This document shows, in pieces, positions 47,843 through 56,345 of a stretch of DNA of 64,000 nt. The notes beneath the pieces were generated by a model that worked only from the letters and a program-made list of their open reading frames with translations, had not been told where the DNA came from and searched no databases. The position numbers were made by a program, and so were the translations under genes. The number at the start of each line of letters is the position of its first letter. Positions within the stretch are counted from its first letter, which is position 1. This DNA comes from Symbiodinium natans (Eukaryota; Sar; Dinophyceae; Suessiales; Symbiodiniaceae): the NCBI GenBank assembly GCA_905221605.1, contig CAJNDS010002286.1:381501-445500 (forward strand), given 5' to 3'.

Positions 47843-49510
47843 ATGAAGACAACCCACCACACCACACAGCAGCGCGTGATTACTGAATAACCCTGAACCC
47901 TAAACCCTTAACCCCATGCTATAGGGCCACAAGATCAGCTTTTGGGGGTTTACATGTAGATGTAGGGGCTCATGGAGAAGCCATGAAGTTTCGGGTCGTG
48001 GCGACTTGGAGCTTGTGTGGAAGGTCATCCGATTGCCCAAGCGAAAAAACGGCACAGCATTTGAAGCAAAGATCAAGAAGCCCCGCAAAACCCAGAAGCC
48101 CTGTTGTCTTTGCACGACTTGCGCTGCAGGGGGCCCCTATCGTGACACGTGCATGGTACTGTGTGCTGTTCTGCAATTCCGGTCTCGCTGCCCGCTGCGA
48201 CTACAGGTAAACCCTAAACCCTAAACCCTAAACCCTGAACCCTAAACCCCTCAACTTGACTCTGAATCCGAGCCCCAATCCGGCGAAGAGCCTTTAACCC
48301 CCCCAGGTCTCTCTGAGCGAGTTCGGCTATCTCGAGGCTGGGTGTTAGGGTGTTAGGGTGTAGGGTGTAGGGTGTAGGGTTTAGGGTGCAGGGTGTAGGG
48401 TGTTAGGGTGTTAGGGTGTTAGGGTGTAGGGTGTAGGGTGTAGGGTGTGGGGTGTAGGGTGTAGGGTGTTAGGGTGTTAGGGTGTTAGGGTTTAGGGTGT
48501 TAGGGTTTAGGCAATCCAGAAGGTTGCTTCCTTTGCCCTCTTTTTGCGTGATGGCCTCAGTCGTGATGATCCTATAGCGGGCTAGACTTGACTCCACTGG
48601 GACGAGGGTTTACCCTAAAGCCCAAACCCTAAACCCCAAAGCCCAAACCCCAAACCCTAAACCCTAAACCCTGAGCCCTAAACCCTAAGCTTGGTTGGGA
48701 ACCTCCAGACTCTGTCTGCCCCAGGCCTTCGAAACGAAGCTGGCAGAGGCCTTGGCCGAGGAGAAGACCAAGGATGGCCAGAAGGCCCCACCCCCAGTGA
48801 GGTAGGGTTTAGGGTTTAGGGTTTAGGGTTTAGGGTTTGAGTTTAGGGTTTAGGGTTTAGGGTTTAGGGTTTAGGGTTTAGGGTTTAGGGTTTAGGGTTT
48901 AGGGTTTAGGGTTTAGGGTTTAGGGTTTAGGGTTTGCTGTCATAAGGCGTAGATGCTGTGAAGGTTAGGATGCAGCAGAGGCTCGAATGCCTCATCAGGT
49001 GCGAAGAGCAGCTCTGGCCCGATTGTGGAGGGCCGTCCAATACTTTTCTCCCACCCCACGCCGTCCGAGGCGGCAAAACCACCCAAACCTATTCCTTTAA
49101 AACAAATCTTTTAGGGTTTAGGCCTAAACTCATGACTATCGCTTACTTTTAAAACATCTTTCTGTTACCCATGCCCACTTTCAGCGAAAGGAAAAGTTTG
49201 AGGCCATGTCCCGGCTCGTTTGTAGCACGGAGGGGGGTCAGGCGGGGGGGGGTCAGGGGGGCCGGGGAGGATAGGGGTCAGGGTGGGCCAGGGGACTCCG
49301 GGTTTGGGGGGGGGCGGCCTCAGCCTGGAGTTTAGGGCCCAGGGAGTTTTATACTTGTTACATCCGTAGGTTATTACATCATTATGCCTTTATAATGTTT
49401 TTTTTGATATCTCTGATCCTTGAAGCCGAGCTGGCTTGGCTCGGAAGGCCCGCGGCCTTCCACTCCACGGCTCGAAGTCTGCACCAGAGCTGGCCAGTCC
49501 GGAAGCCCCA
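38621..49510 (+). CDS. Multi EF-hand calcium-binding protein, partial
   Basis: Exons read like a dinoflagellate family of repeated EF-hand-type units (F-x-x-F-L, W-R-x-A-L-D, G-x-G-x-V-S-x-x-E/D-F, C-R-A-x-G-W, L-W-x-L-L). In order: FRAFLERSF and RAWRTALDVK (38621), DLGQGVGAVSVGDF and CRAVGRNP (39317), WKHDHVEMWKLLKV (39896), PEDLEILTR (40691), ALDDFKDEAIM (42226), DLDPGGVGAVSRTE (46141), LPRDTLIRVFNVLD then TTATG (47577), VSLSEFGYLE (48307), AFETKLAEALAEEKTKDGQK (48725) and ARGLPLHGSK.. (49448). Calcium binding is inferred; several loops lack canonical acidic ligands, so binding may be weak. Both ends of the gene are undefined, and a protease pseudogene sits in one intron. Confidence 0.6.
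39317..39407 (+). CDS. EF-hand gene exon: DLGQGVGAVSVGDF..CRAVGRNP
   Basis: Loop and exiting helix of the unit (G-x-G-A-V-S-x-x-D-F). A GC donor at 39408 keeps phase with 39896 and rebuilds C-R-A-V-G-R-N-P-G-W; a GT donor at 39413 is the alternative. Confidence 0.68.
39896..39939 (+). CDS. EF-hand gene exon: WKHDHVEMWKLLKV
   Basis: Next entering helix (G-W-x-x-D-x-x-x-L-W-x-L-L). Acceptor CCGAG|G, GC donor at 39940-39941. Confidence 0.66.
40563..40633 (-). repeat. Interstitial telomeric array (CCCTAAA)n
   Basis: About nine pure heptamers with one CCCTGAA. Confidence 0.93.
40691..40718 (+). CDS. EF-hand gene exon candidate: PEDLEILTR
   Basis: Acceptor GTCAG, phase 0; resembles the S-x-E-D-L-x-F-L helix after a loop. 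The loop itself is missing between it and the previous exon. Confidence 0.42.
40880..41004 (-). repeat. Interstitial telomeric array (CCCTAAA)n, about 17 units
   Basis: Pure heptamers; no exon recognised on its right side. Confidence 0.95.
41352..41636 (+). repeat. Tandem repeat, about 8 units of 32-34 bp
   Basis: The unit contains AAAAGTCACGAACATTGGGG and TCAGATTGGCCG, with small changes and length differences. It gives a chance open frame but has no codon-phase conservation, as unit lengths are not multiples of three. Confidence 0.92.
41690..41765. repeat. Poly-C tract with scattered A/T
   Basis: C runs of 7-15 bases beside (TA)n at 41649-41685 and 41800-41840. Confidence 0.92.
42013..42102. 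mobile_element. Introner-like element, family C, right end lost
   Basis: CTTGGAAGGTTCATGGGTAC at left, then CTTATAGGGCTATAAGTGCC and CTTACAACCCTACTTATAAG; the terminal CCTCCAAG is missing. A T/G run precedes it. Confidence 0.6.
42226..42260 (+). CDS. EF-hand gene exon candidate: ALDDFKDEAIM
   Basis: Acceptor TAAAG|G, GC donor ATGAG|GC at 42261. A perfect CCCTAAA array ends at the acceptor, so the AG is supplied next to telomeric sequence. Confidence 0.45.
42290..42463. mobile_element. Family D introner with CCCTAAA array inside
   Basis: Left end TTGGTAGCCCAGTGGTTCCC, right end GTTACTGGGCTACCAG; AAGGTTCCCTCTTAAAGTAA matches the copies at 30018 and 23100 up to TAACC. There the A-rich interior is replaced by about 65 bp of CCCTAAA (42360-42425). 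Confidence 0.82.
42705..42790. mobile_element. Introner-like element, family H
   Basis: TGTAACTTTAGATCCTTAGT, TTTTGGGGTTTATTGGGTTT and TGGCAGCTAAACATTAAATT. A near-identical copy is at 52821. Confidence 0.7.
43167..43267 (-). repeat. Interstitial telomeric array (CCCTAAA)n, about 14 units
   Basis: Pure heptamers except one ATCCTAA. Confidence 0.95.
43611..43760. mobile_element. Family C introner with CCCTAAA array inside
   Basis: Left half GCTTGAAGCTTCATCTTACA, AGTAGGGTTATCAGTCCC, TATAGCCATAGTTCCC; right half AGTACTTATCAACCTCCCAG. About 58 bp of pure CCCTAAA (43676-43734) sits where the core should be. Confidence 0.75.
43805..43945. mobile_element. Palindromic element with internal repeat, unassigned family
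   Basis: ATTACGGCAGCTACTATTTA and ATTACGGCACCTACTATGTT are two similar halves 60 bp apart; ends GGCCCCTTTTTGGATCCC and GGGGTACCCC are partly complementary. Confidence 0.45.
44046..44067 (+). other. Possible relict dinoflagellate spliced leader
   Basis: Reads A-CCGATAGC-ATTAGAGCTCAAG in 22 bases. Compared with the 22-base dinoflagellate spliced leader, both ends (CCG and GCTCAAG) match; one inserted base, one deleted base and three substitutions explain the middle. It sits just upstream of the intron-poor protease copy, where a reverse-transcribed trans-spliced mRNA would carry it. Confidence 0.55.
44337..44500. mobile_element. Introner-like or palindromic insertion in the protease pseudogene
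   Basis: Begins CAACCTTTAACCTTTTTAGG and ends near AAAGGTTAACCTTTAG, with a C run and a G run pairing in the middle. Removing it brings the propeptide-like frame next to FASFGMRTDLPEEP. The boundaries are approximate. Confidence 0.5.
45149..45180 (+). repeat. Telomeric insertion (TTTAGGG)3TTT with 4-bp CTGG duplication
   Basis: CTGG (45149-45152), 24 bases of TTTAGGG repeat (45153-45176), CTGG (45177-45180). Removing 28 bases restores HSML-VGYND in frame, so this is an insertion into a once intact coding sequence. Confidence 0.9.
45391..45490. mobile_element. Introner-like element, family J, perfect 12-bp terminal inverted repeats
   Basis: Exactly 100 bp, ends TTACTTCTCCAA and TTGGAGAAGTAA. 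Inside are ACTTTATAATTTTTTTGGGT and GGAATAATAAAGTTTAACC. It interrupts the acidic tail of the protease pseudogene. A worn copy is at 54230. Confidence 0.8.
45880..46100. other. 3' flank of the protease pseudogene
   Basis: Unique AT-balanced sequence with a 75-codon open frame of no family match; ends where a CCCTAAA array starts. Probably 3' untranslated remnant or intron. Confidence 0.35.
46141..46182 (+). CDS. EF-hand gene exon: DLDPGGVGAVSRTE
   Basis: Loop-like D-P-G-x-x-G-x-V-S-x-x-E. Acceptor GGGAG|G; the 3' end is approximate because the frame stays open to 46210. Confidence 0.55.
46556..46590 (+). CDS. Exon candidate AHRPELKDHFQS
   Basis: Acceptor TTCAG|G and CCCTAAA-before, TTTAGGG-after setting. 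No family match by itself. Confidence 0.3.
46945..47009 (+). repeat. Interstitial telomeric array (TTTAGGG)n
   Basis: Nine pure heptamers; another array of the same orientation follows at 47116-47161. Confidence 0.94.
47216..47274. mobile_element. Family B introner, right half only
   Basis: ATCCCTTAAAGGGTATTTGT core followed by CCCTACTAAGAACCAG, the same right arm as at 36580. The left arm is absent. Confidence 0.6.
47577..47635 (+). CDS. EF-hand gene exon: LPRDTLIRVFNVLDTTATG
   Basis: Helix plus the first half of a loop: L-F-x-x-L-D-x-x-x-x-G. Acceptor GCCAG|G. The donor position near the (GGGT) run is uncertain. Confidence 0.68.
47762..47839. repeat. Poly-C tract (about 75 bp)
   Basis: C runs broken by GC and A; the last run exceeds 35 bases. 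Prone to sequencing and assembly error. Confidence 0.95.
48307..48336 (+). CDS. EF-hand gene exon: VSLSEFGYLE
   Basis: Second half of the loop begun at 47577 (V-S-L-x-E-F), split by an intron in the middle of the calcium loop. Acceptor CCCAG|G, GC donor at 48337-48338. Confidence 0.72.
48342..48514 (+). repeat. Variant array of TGTTAGGG and TGTAGGG
   Basis: About 22 units mixing an octamer and a heptamer with G in the second position, starting directly at the end of the VSLSEFGYLE exon. Confidence 0.93.
48725..48784 (+). CDS. EF-hand gene exon: AFETKLAEALAEEKTKDGQK
   Basis: Twenty codons of charged helix, phase 0, acceptor CCCAG|G, GC donor at 48785-48786. Confidence 0.68.
48802..48933 (+). 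repeat. Interstitial telomeric array (TTTAGGG)n, about 18 units
   Basis: Pure except one GAG interruption at 48838; begins about 17 bases after the AFETKL exon. Confidence 0.95.
49448..49510 (+). CDS. EF-hand gene exon: ARGLPLHGSKSAPELASPEA
   Basis: Acceptor GGAAG|G; 21 codons to a GT donor that is the first GT of the following telomere-like array (GTTTAGGG). A TAG would follow in frame if it were not spliced, so it might instead be the last exon. Confidence 0.52.
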
Positions 49511-49758
49511 GTTTAGGGCTTAGGGTTTAGGGTTTTAGGGTTTTAGGGTTTGAGGGTTTTAGGGTTTTTAGGGTTTTTAGGGTTTTTAGGGTTTTAGGGC
49601 TTTAGGGTTTTAGGGTTTTAGGGTTTTAGGGTTTTAGGGTTTTAGGGTTTTAGGGTTTGAGGGTTTTAGGGCTTTAGGGTTTTAGGGTTTTAGGGTTTTA
49701 GGGTTTTAGGGTTTTAGGGTTTTAGGGTTTTAGGGTTTTAGGGTTTTAGGGTTTTAGG
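49511..49758 (+). repeat. TTTTAGGG octamer array, about 29 units
   Basis: Starts with two heptamers, then mostly TTTTAGGG with some TTTTTAGGG. The splice donor of the preceding exon candidate is its first GT. Confidence 0.94.
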
Positions 49759-49769
49759 CACCAACAGGA

Positions 49770-49834
49770 AGGGATTGGAATAGGGGGTACTACAATCCCC
49801 ATTAAGGACTGTTAGAATGAGGCGGGACATCCCA
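49770..49834. mobile_element. Family A introner, right half
   Basis: ACTACAATCCCCATTAAGGA, CTGTTAGAATGAG and GGGACATCCCAG correspond to the right half of the copies at 7441 and 61669. Confidence 0.55.
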
Positions 49835-50255
49835 GGGTTAGGGGTATAGGGCATAGGGAGAAGGAATTTGGATCAAGCAAAATGTTTTGACAGAAAAAGA
49901 TAACCCTTTTTGTTTGCCCTGCAGCACCCTGAGCCCGAAAAAAACCCTACAACAGGAGGTAAAAGCCGTGGAACTAGTCTGGCAGTTATTTTGTCTGCGG
50001 AAACGCGAGAACACGTTTCTGAGGGGCGGATGCCTGTGACAGGGGGGCTCTTTGACTCTACGAGGTTTAGTGTTTAGGGTTTAGGGCTCAGGGTGACGGT
50101 TTGGGGTTGGGATCGAACAGGCTCTCATTCCGAAACTATCTCCCCAAGGTTTTGCTCCACCTTGGGCACTGTCTGTTTTTGTTGCTTTCCTACAGTCGGC
50201 CCGGTAGTCAGATGGCAGCAAAAAGGCCAAAAAGCCCTGGCCCTAAACCCTATAA

Positions 50256-50477
50256 CTTGGGATGCTCCCCCCTTATACTACCAGTCCTTAATAGTGATCA
50301 TACTAGGGGGTCCTATATATCCCTATTCAGGACTCTTAGTATAAGGGGGAAGCTCCCAACCTAGAAATTCCAGATATCCCTATTCAGGACTGTTAGTATA
50401 AGGGGGGAACATCCCAACCTAGAAATTCCCATATATCCCTACTCAGGACTCTTAGTATAAGGGGGCAGATCCCAACC
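50256..50477. mobile_element. Family A introner with two extra right-arm copies in tandem
   Basis: A complete element (50256-50360: CTTGGGATGCTCCCCCCTTA to GGGAAGCTCCCAAC) is followed by two more right halves (50361-50418 and 50419-50477), each with TAGAAATTCC, CAGGACTnTTAGTATAAGG and TCCCAACC. Confidence 0.78.
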
Positions 50478-50479
50478 TT

Positions 50480-52140
50480 TAACCTCAGAATCCCGGCAGT
50501 GTGTACCGAGGCCCCTCCCGGACAGTAAAGCTCCACATTCCGCCCGGAGTGCCGCCCTTGATTGGAAGAGGGGTTTAGGGCTTTACGGTTGGTTGCAGTC
50601 TCGCAGGCCTGGATGCCAAAAAAAGCGAGTACCTTGCAAGAAGGGTTATCAACAGGGGGGCTCATAGCGTCTCAAGGCTACATCCATACAAACAAAGGGG
50701 TCTCACGGGCATGCGTGAGGTCAGTGTAGGCATGTTTGCTGCGTTTAGAGGCCTTACGCCCTCGAAGAAGCTCTGGGCATCGTTCGTACCTTCGATATTT
50801 TACTCTGAAGAGGATCTGAGGGGAATACTGGATGCTTAGTTGGGCGTTGAAAAAAGAGGCAGCAGCAGTACATCAGTAAGTTCCACAGCAGGTCGGGGCA
50901 GCTTGACAACCCCAGGAAGCCTAAACCCAAAATCCTAATTAAACCCTAAACCCTTAACCTGTTCAAGGAAGGCTCCCTCAACCCGTCTCAGCCAAGCGAA
51001 GTGTCAGCTCTCAGACCCTCAACCCTCTAAGTGCTAAACCCTACAAACCCTAAACTCTCAACTTTAGAGGTTTCAGAAACGCCAAAGCTGCTGGCCTCTC
51101 AAGCCTGAGACCCTAATGTTTTGTTAAGGTTTGGGTTTAGGGTTTAGGGTCTAGGGTCTAGGGTTTAGGGAGGCCTCAAAAGGTGAGCCCGCAAAATCGG
51201 AGGCATACGGAGGTTGCAGATGCTGTGTAGATAGGGTTTAGGGTTTGGGGTTTAGGGCGTTTAGAAGTTTAGGGCGTTCAGGGTTTAAGGATCAGGGTGT
51301 GTCGTAGCGTAGGTCCCTGCCCAGTGGTTCGTCCCGCTGTGTGAAGCCCAACAAACACCAAAGCCCCCCCCCCCCCCCAAAAAAAAAAAAAAAATCGGGA
51401 CAATCCATGGAGACGCTGTTGCGTTCCAAGCGCACAGGTTCTTGGCGATTTCAGGCTGCCCTGGCAGGCAAGCCGGCCGGGCCTTAATACTTAGAATAGG
51501 GTTGTTGGGGGTCATGATAGTATGATTAAAAGGGACAGAGGGAAATACCATTAAATTAGTAATTCTTCCGACCCCTATATTATAAGACTCTGTTCTCCGC
51601 GGCACATCTTTGAGCTGCAAATTGGGTTTTGTGTTTAGGGCTTCCTTGCGCCAGCTGAAGGTCAGGCCCTCTACTGTATCCCCCTTGGGATTTTTTTAAA
51701 ATTGTTTAAATAAAACCCAAGAGGATATCAAGAATATGATTGTTATTAAGGTTCTAATGGGAGTATAGTCTACAGGCACCAGGCTAGCCATTTGCACAGT
51801 GTCAGCGCTCATTCAAATAATGAGTGCTTGGAGCATCCCAAAATTCTCCACAGGGGCCCCACACCACCTAAAACCCCAAACCCCAAGACCCTGTGCCTGC
51901 CAGCATAACGCACATTCTCCTCTGCAAGCTCTTCTTAAAACTCCACAATGGCTCCACGTAGTTCCCAAGATAGGGGGCCCGAAATACCCCCGAAATACTC
52001 GAATCCTGATTATAGGAATCCCAAACAAGGGCCCCTCCCCCCCCCTCCCAAGTATAACAACTTATAGGCATCCCAAACAAAGGGCTCCCTCCCCCCCGCT
52101 TCTTTTCGCATGTCCTAAACCCTAAACCCTAAACCCAAAA
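50480..52140. other. Stretch without recognised exon
   Basis: Mixed unique sequence, short TTTAGGG runs (51140-51170, 51236-51280), a C15A16 homopolymer pair (51364-51395) and a block with two CATCCCAAACAA(A)GGGC words (52016, 52075). No family motif seen. Confidence 0.5.
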
Positions 52141-52167
52141 CCCTAAACCCTCAGAAGCCTCGGAAGT

Positions 52168-52230
52168 GTTCCCGGGCGTAAAAGGCGCGCGGCAGATCTG
52201 AGCTGGGCCCCGCCGAGATTGCCACTTGGG
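52168..52230 (+). other. Weak exon candidate VPGRKRRAADLSWAPPRLPL
   Basis: CCCTAAA before, TTTAGGG after and an AG acceptor at 52167, but no family match. It might extend the EF-hand gene. Confidence 0.25.
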
Positions 52231-52315
52231 TCGCTGTTTCGGGTTCTAGGGTTTAGGGTTTAGGGTTTAGGGTTTAGGGTTTAGGGTTTAGGGTTCTGGG
52301 AAGAGGCCCTGGGGA

Positions 52316-52395
52316 TATTATGCCCTTATTGGGTTTAAGAGGATTATATTGGTTCTACTTCTAAGAGCCGTCCTAGGGTTTTGTGTTCTTTTTTA
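52316..52395. mobile_element. Introner-like element, shared with 60028
   Basis: CCCTTATTGGGTTTAAGAGG and CTAAGAGCCGTCCTAGGGTT match CCCTTATTGGGCCTAAGAGG and CTAAGGGCCATCCTAGGGTA at 60028-60130, in rearranged order. Confidence 0.5.
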
Positions 52396-52820
52396 AAAAA
52401 GAACTCTACCTTTTACCTTGCTTGTGAAGCCGATGCTGGTTGCCTCAAGTGTGGCTGCAGCAGTAGTTGCAGCACAGTCCCGTCTGTGGAACACTGTCCC
52501 TGCTGCAATTTTGCAAACCACGACGCGTCATCCTGTTGGGCGACGCACACACAGAACAAACAAGCAAAAAAGCGCCGACGTGTAACTGAAGCCCTTCTTG
52601 AATTAGCGCCACCATAGTGCAGGAATCTTCTGGATATCAGCAGAATCCGGTCCGGCCATATGGAAGCCGAATGAAACTGGCTGGGTTCTGTCACTCCATG
52701 TTTTGGACTTTCGAACCTGAAAAAACCTTCCCTGGATGTTGCTACCTGATTTTTCGGGGCCGGAAGGTTTAAAGTAGGGCTTGAAAGCTTTCCTGCCCCT
52801 GCCCCCCTTTTTCCTCTTTG

Positions 52821-52911
52821 GTGCTTTACTGTAACTTTAGATCCTTAGCCTTTTGGGGTTTATTGGGTTTCTTAATATGGCAGCTAATCAATATTAATAT
52901 TATAGCTGTGC
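52821..52911. mobile_element. Introner-like element, family H
   Basis: GTGCTTTACTGTAACTTTAG, ATCCTTAGCCTTTTGGGGTT and ATATGGCAGCTAATCAATAT; about 80 percent like the copy at 42705 by eye. Confidence 0.7.
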
Positions 52912-54240
52912 AACTGAGACGTCTTTGGGGTCATTGCTGCTGCCAAGAGCTCGAAGCCATCATCTCCATTGCGGGAGACCCTTGCGATATCACACTTGGG
53001 CGTGCTTTCTGAAAGGGCACGCGACTTTCGATTAGAACACTGTAGCAGAACATGGCCGATCTGATGCTTCGTGCTTGAACAGATAGCCACGTACCCGGAG
53101 ACTCTATCCTGTGCAATGTTGCACTGTCTTTAGTATGGCCCCCCCCCCACCCCCCCCAAACAAATTTGGACCCTCTATAAACGCGTGGCGCGGCGACCCC
53201 CCCGAACAAATTTGGGGGGGGGGGGGGGACCGCCGTCAGGGCCTCAAGCCTTTAGGACCTCAAGGCCTGAAGCTTTCCGGCCTTTAAGATTCCTGGAGCC
53301 CAAGGCCCTCAGGGCCTCAAGCCTGCGAGCCCTAAACGCAAACCCTTAAAACAATCATCCGAACAAAAACTTGGTATTATAGAGGGACAAATTGACTAAA
53401 GACAGCCTGACCGGCCCGTGGGCTACCTGTCACAAAATTTGTTTGGGGCCTCGTTTCGTATTGAATTTCCATAAAGCTTTACTATGGAACTGGCCGGGCT
53501 TAGATTTCTGGATTCTCCGCACTCTGGCTCTTTAAGATTCCTGGAGCGCAAGACCCTCAGGGCCTCAAGCCTTACTGCTTGAGCCATTAACTCCGGAAAA
53601 AACTTGTGATAATAGCGGATACCCTGAACAAACTCGGTTCGCAGAATAACTTGTGATTATAGACCCTCCTTATACTAAAGTCAGTGCAACATTAGTACCA
53701 TTGTGGAATTATGTACCCAAAGCCCCATTTAGCATGCATGGCTTGCGGCGTGCCCAAATTTCATAATGGTACTTAAACTGGGTTCTCTGAGAAACATTCT
53801 GGAGGAAAACCTAGCGCCGAAACGCTTTGTTTGGAGAATTACTGGGCGCGGTGTGCTGGTTTGGAGTTCCCTATTCGCGCTCTTGTGTGCCCCACGTTCA
53901 AGGTGCATTTTGGGTGTCGTGTGGATTTCCCGTCAGATCTAGTCGTGAGATTCGATCTGGAAGTCGAGGTTGCATATGTTACAAAAACGAGGCTTGCAAG
54001 CTACAGTGTCAAAAATGGCAGCCCGCCTTCAGAATCCCCTAAACCCCAAGCCCCAAACCCCAAACCCCAAACCCTAAACCCTAAACAAAGGCAAGATCTC
54101 GTTGCGATGTCGGAGTTTTCAGGGCTGGTTCTGGGGCAGAATGGCCCAGGCAGCCTCACCACTGGGACGGCAGGCTGTGTTGTTTTGCCGACAGTTCGAT
54201 TTCTGCAGGATGGGTGGCGATCTAGAGGTCTTCTTTCTTA
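52912..54240. other. Unique sequence, no gene recognised
   Basis: Poor in telomeric repeat compared with the rest, with CCTCAAGCCT/GGCCTTTAAG words repeated near 53230-53330 and 53520-53570. Open frames at 53831-54241 have no family match. Confidence 0.4.
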
Positions 54241-54340
54241 GACAAAGTTGAGCTTTAAACTTTTTGGGTCTCCTTTTTTTAGTAGGAAGAATAACGTCTT
54301 TCCTTTTTTGCCCTGGGTTACATATTGGAGACGTAAGTCT
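54230..54340. mobile_element. Introner-like element, family J, degraded
   Basis: AACTTTTTGGGTCTCCTTTT, AGTAGGAAGAATAACGTCTT and ATATTGGAGACGTAA parallel the element at 45391. Confidence 0.6.
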
Positions 54341-54674
54341 TAGCACGTAGCTCCTGCTTGATCTGCTGGTTCATGTCGTAACAGCAAGGGTTCAGCCCAC
54401 AGCATTGTGCGGGACCCGCACTAGCACTCTAAACCCTAAGCCCAAAACCCTAAACCCCAAACCCTAAACCCTGAACCCTAAACCCTAAACCCTAAGCCCT
54501 ATAAACCCTAAACCCTAAACCCTAAACCCGAACGCTAAACCCTTAATGCCTTGCACTTGTTTGTGTGTTGTTTTGAGCCGGTGTCTCCTCGGATGCCCGT
54601 CTCACTTGAACCCATGAACCTTGCCTGCCTCATGCGAGTGTGACTGCGAAACCCTGAAACCCCAACTTCGAGCA

Positions 54675-54740
54675 GGGTTTAGGGTTTAGGGTTTAGGGTT
54701 TAGGGTTTAGGGTTTAGGGTTTAGGGTTTAGGGTTTAGTG
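54675..54740 (+). repeat. Interstitial telomeric array (TTTAGGG)n
   Basis: About nine pure heptamers, then decayed copies to 54797. Confidence 0.93.
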
Positions 54741-55104
54741 TTTAGGGTTTAGGGTTTAGGATTTAGCGTTCAGGGTCTAGGGTTTAGGGTTTAGGGTAGA
54801 TGCCGCTCCGGATCATCGAAATCGTGCCCTGGTGAGTCTGCAAAAGGCATTCTGCCTCCGATTACTTTCATCAGAAGGACCCATGCTTTGGCTTTCCTTA
54901 ACCAGGGGTGAAGAAACCGAAAATCTAAAGCCAGACACCCTAAATCGAAACCCGAAAGCCTCAAACCCTAAACTCCAAACCCCGAAAACTCTAAAACCCT
55001 CAAGCCCTAAACCCTAAACCTCTCAATCCCTACAAGCCTCAACCTCTCAAACCCTCAAACCTTCCCTAAACCCTCCTAAACCCTAAACCCTAAACCCTCC
55101 TCAG

Positions 55105-55182
55105 CTCTGGGCGCCACATCGAAGCAGCCGCAGCTTCCAGCCGAGCGCTTACGACAGCCTCGACTCTCCAAGCCCAGCCAAG
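55105..55182 (+). other. Weak exon candidate, serine-rich
   Basis: Acceptor CTCAG, open reading RSSRSFQPSAYDSLDSPSPA, bracketed by CCCTAAA before and a long TTTAGGG array after. The setting is typical of an exon here; the protein is not recognised. Confidence 0.35.
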
Positions 55183-55185
55183 CAT

Positions 55186-55280
55186 GGGGTTTAGGGTTTA
55201 GGGTTTAGGGTTTAGGGTTTAGGGTTTAGGGTTTAGGGTTTAGGGTTTAGGGTTTAGGGTTTAGGGTTTAGGGTTTGGGA
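55186..55280 (+). repeat. Interstitial telomeric array (TTTAGGG)n, about 13 units
   Basis: Pure heptamers passing into TTTGGGG and ATTTGGGG variants to 55335. Confidence 0.94.
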
Positions 55281-55953
55281 TTTGGGGTTTGGGATTTGGG
55301 GTTTGGGGTTTGGGGCTTAGGGTTTGGGGTTTAGGGGTCAGGTCCAGTGGCGTAAAAAGGTTTTTGGTCGACACCGCATAATGTTTGCATGCTCGCATCG
55401 GTGTTCGCTGACGTTTCGGCTTGGAGTGCTTTGGCTTTGTCTGAGGTACCGAGCCTTGCAGAACTCGCACTCCTTGAAGCACAGGCAAGGCCCCTCCTGC
55501 AGTGATCTCGCTGTTCGATGCGCAAGAAGCTCTAAGAAATGATGAGAGATGGGGAGCTACGCCTACAAAAAGCAGCCCAAACCCTAAGCCCTACACCCTA
55601 TATGCTTCACGCGACAGCTGTGTCGAGGTCTGTGTCCCGGCCCTAAGGGACTTTGATTAGCAAGTGGCAAGATTTTCTGGGGGCAGCTAGCCCGCCCTAA
55701 CTCGAAGTCTGGCGTGATGGTGCCAGGTGACTCAGACACTTTAGCCGCTTTAGCCCCCTAAATCCTAAACTCTGATACCCTAAACCCTTGAGAGAGACAG
55801 AGCCGACAGTGACCTGCTGAGTGGTTTGTCCAGCTGTGCGGGCGCCAAAAGAACCCTAAACCCTAAACCCGAAACCCTAAACCCTAAACCCGAAACCCTA
55901 AACCCCAAACCCTGAACAAGGTGGGATTCTAAGCACTCGAACCCTCGACCAGG

Positions 55954-56030
55954 TGGCTCTCAACTGCAATCGAGGATCGCAGCCTCTGCACGAACTTTGA
56001 TGCCGCCGGGCTCTCCGCGTGCTTCAGGGA
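55954..56030 (+). other. Weak exon candidate STAIEDRSLCTNFDAAGL
   Basis: Acceptor ACCAG|G, open reading, but a CCCTAAA array follows as well as precedes. No family match. Confidence 0.3.
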
Positions 56031-56049
56031 ACAAGACCATTAATTACCA

Positions 56050-56114
56050 CCCTAAACCCTAAACCCTAAACCCTAAACCCTAAACCCTAAACCCTAAACC
56101 CTAAACCCTAAACC
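56050..56114 (-). repeat. Interstitial telomeric array (CCCTAAA)n
   Basis: Nine pure heptamers. Confidence 0.93.
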
Positions 56115-56254
56115 CTACACACCCACCACAACCCCCAAGTGTTGATGTCAGTGGCGCGATCTTCTTGCCATGTACTCCACGCTTTATGTTAAAGCCGAAA
56201 GCAGCTTGAGGCATTGTTTGCTTTCAACTGTGCTCCTGATGCTCCTGATACCCT

Positions 56255-56345
56255 AATTCTCTTTTTTGGGGTTTGGGTTCCCTTATACACCCCTTTAAGC
56301 AAGAAAGGGCATCCTATTTCATCCGAGGTTTCTGAGCAATCAGCA
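56255..56345. mobile_element. Introner-like element, family L
   Basis: CTCTTTTTTGGGGTTTGGGT, TCCCTTATACACCCCTTTAA, AGAAAGGGCATCC and ATCCGAGGTTTCTGAG; see 9270. Confidence 0.55.

Noticed and set aside
51813-52125. Overlapping open frames on both strands near 52 kb
   Set aside because: The region is built from repeated CATCCCAAACAAGGG words and C runs; no family motif in any frame.
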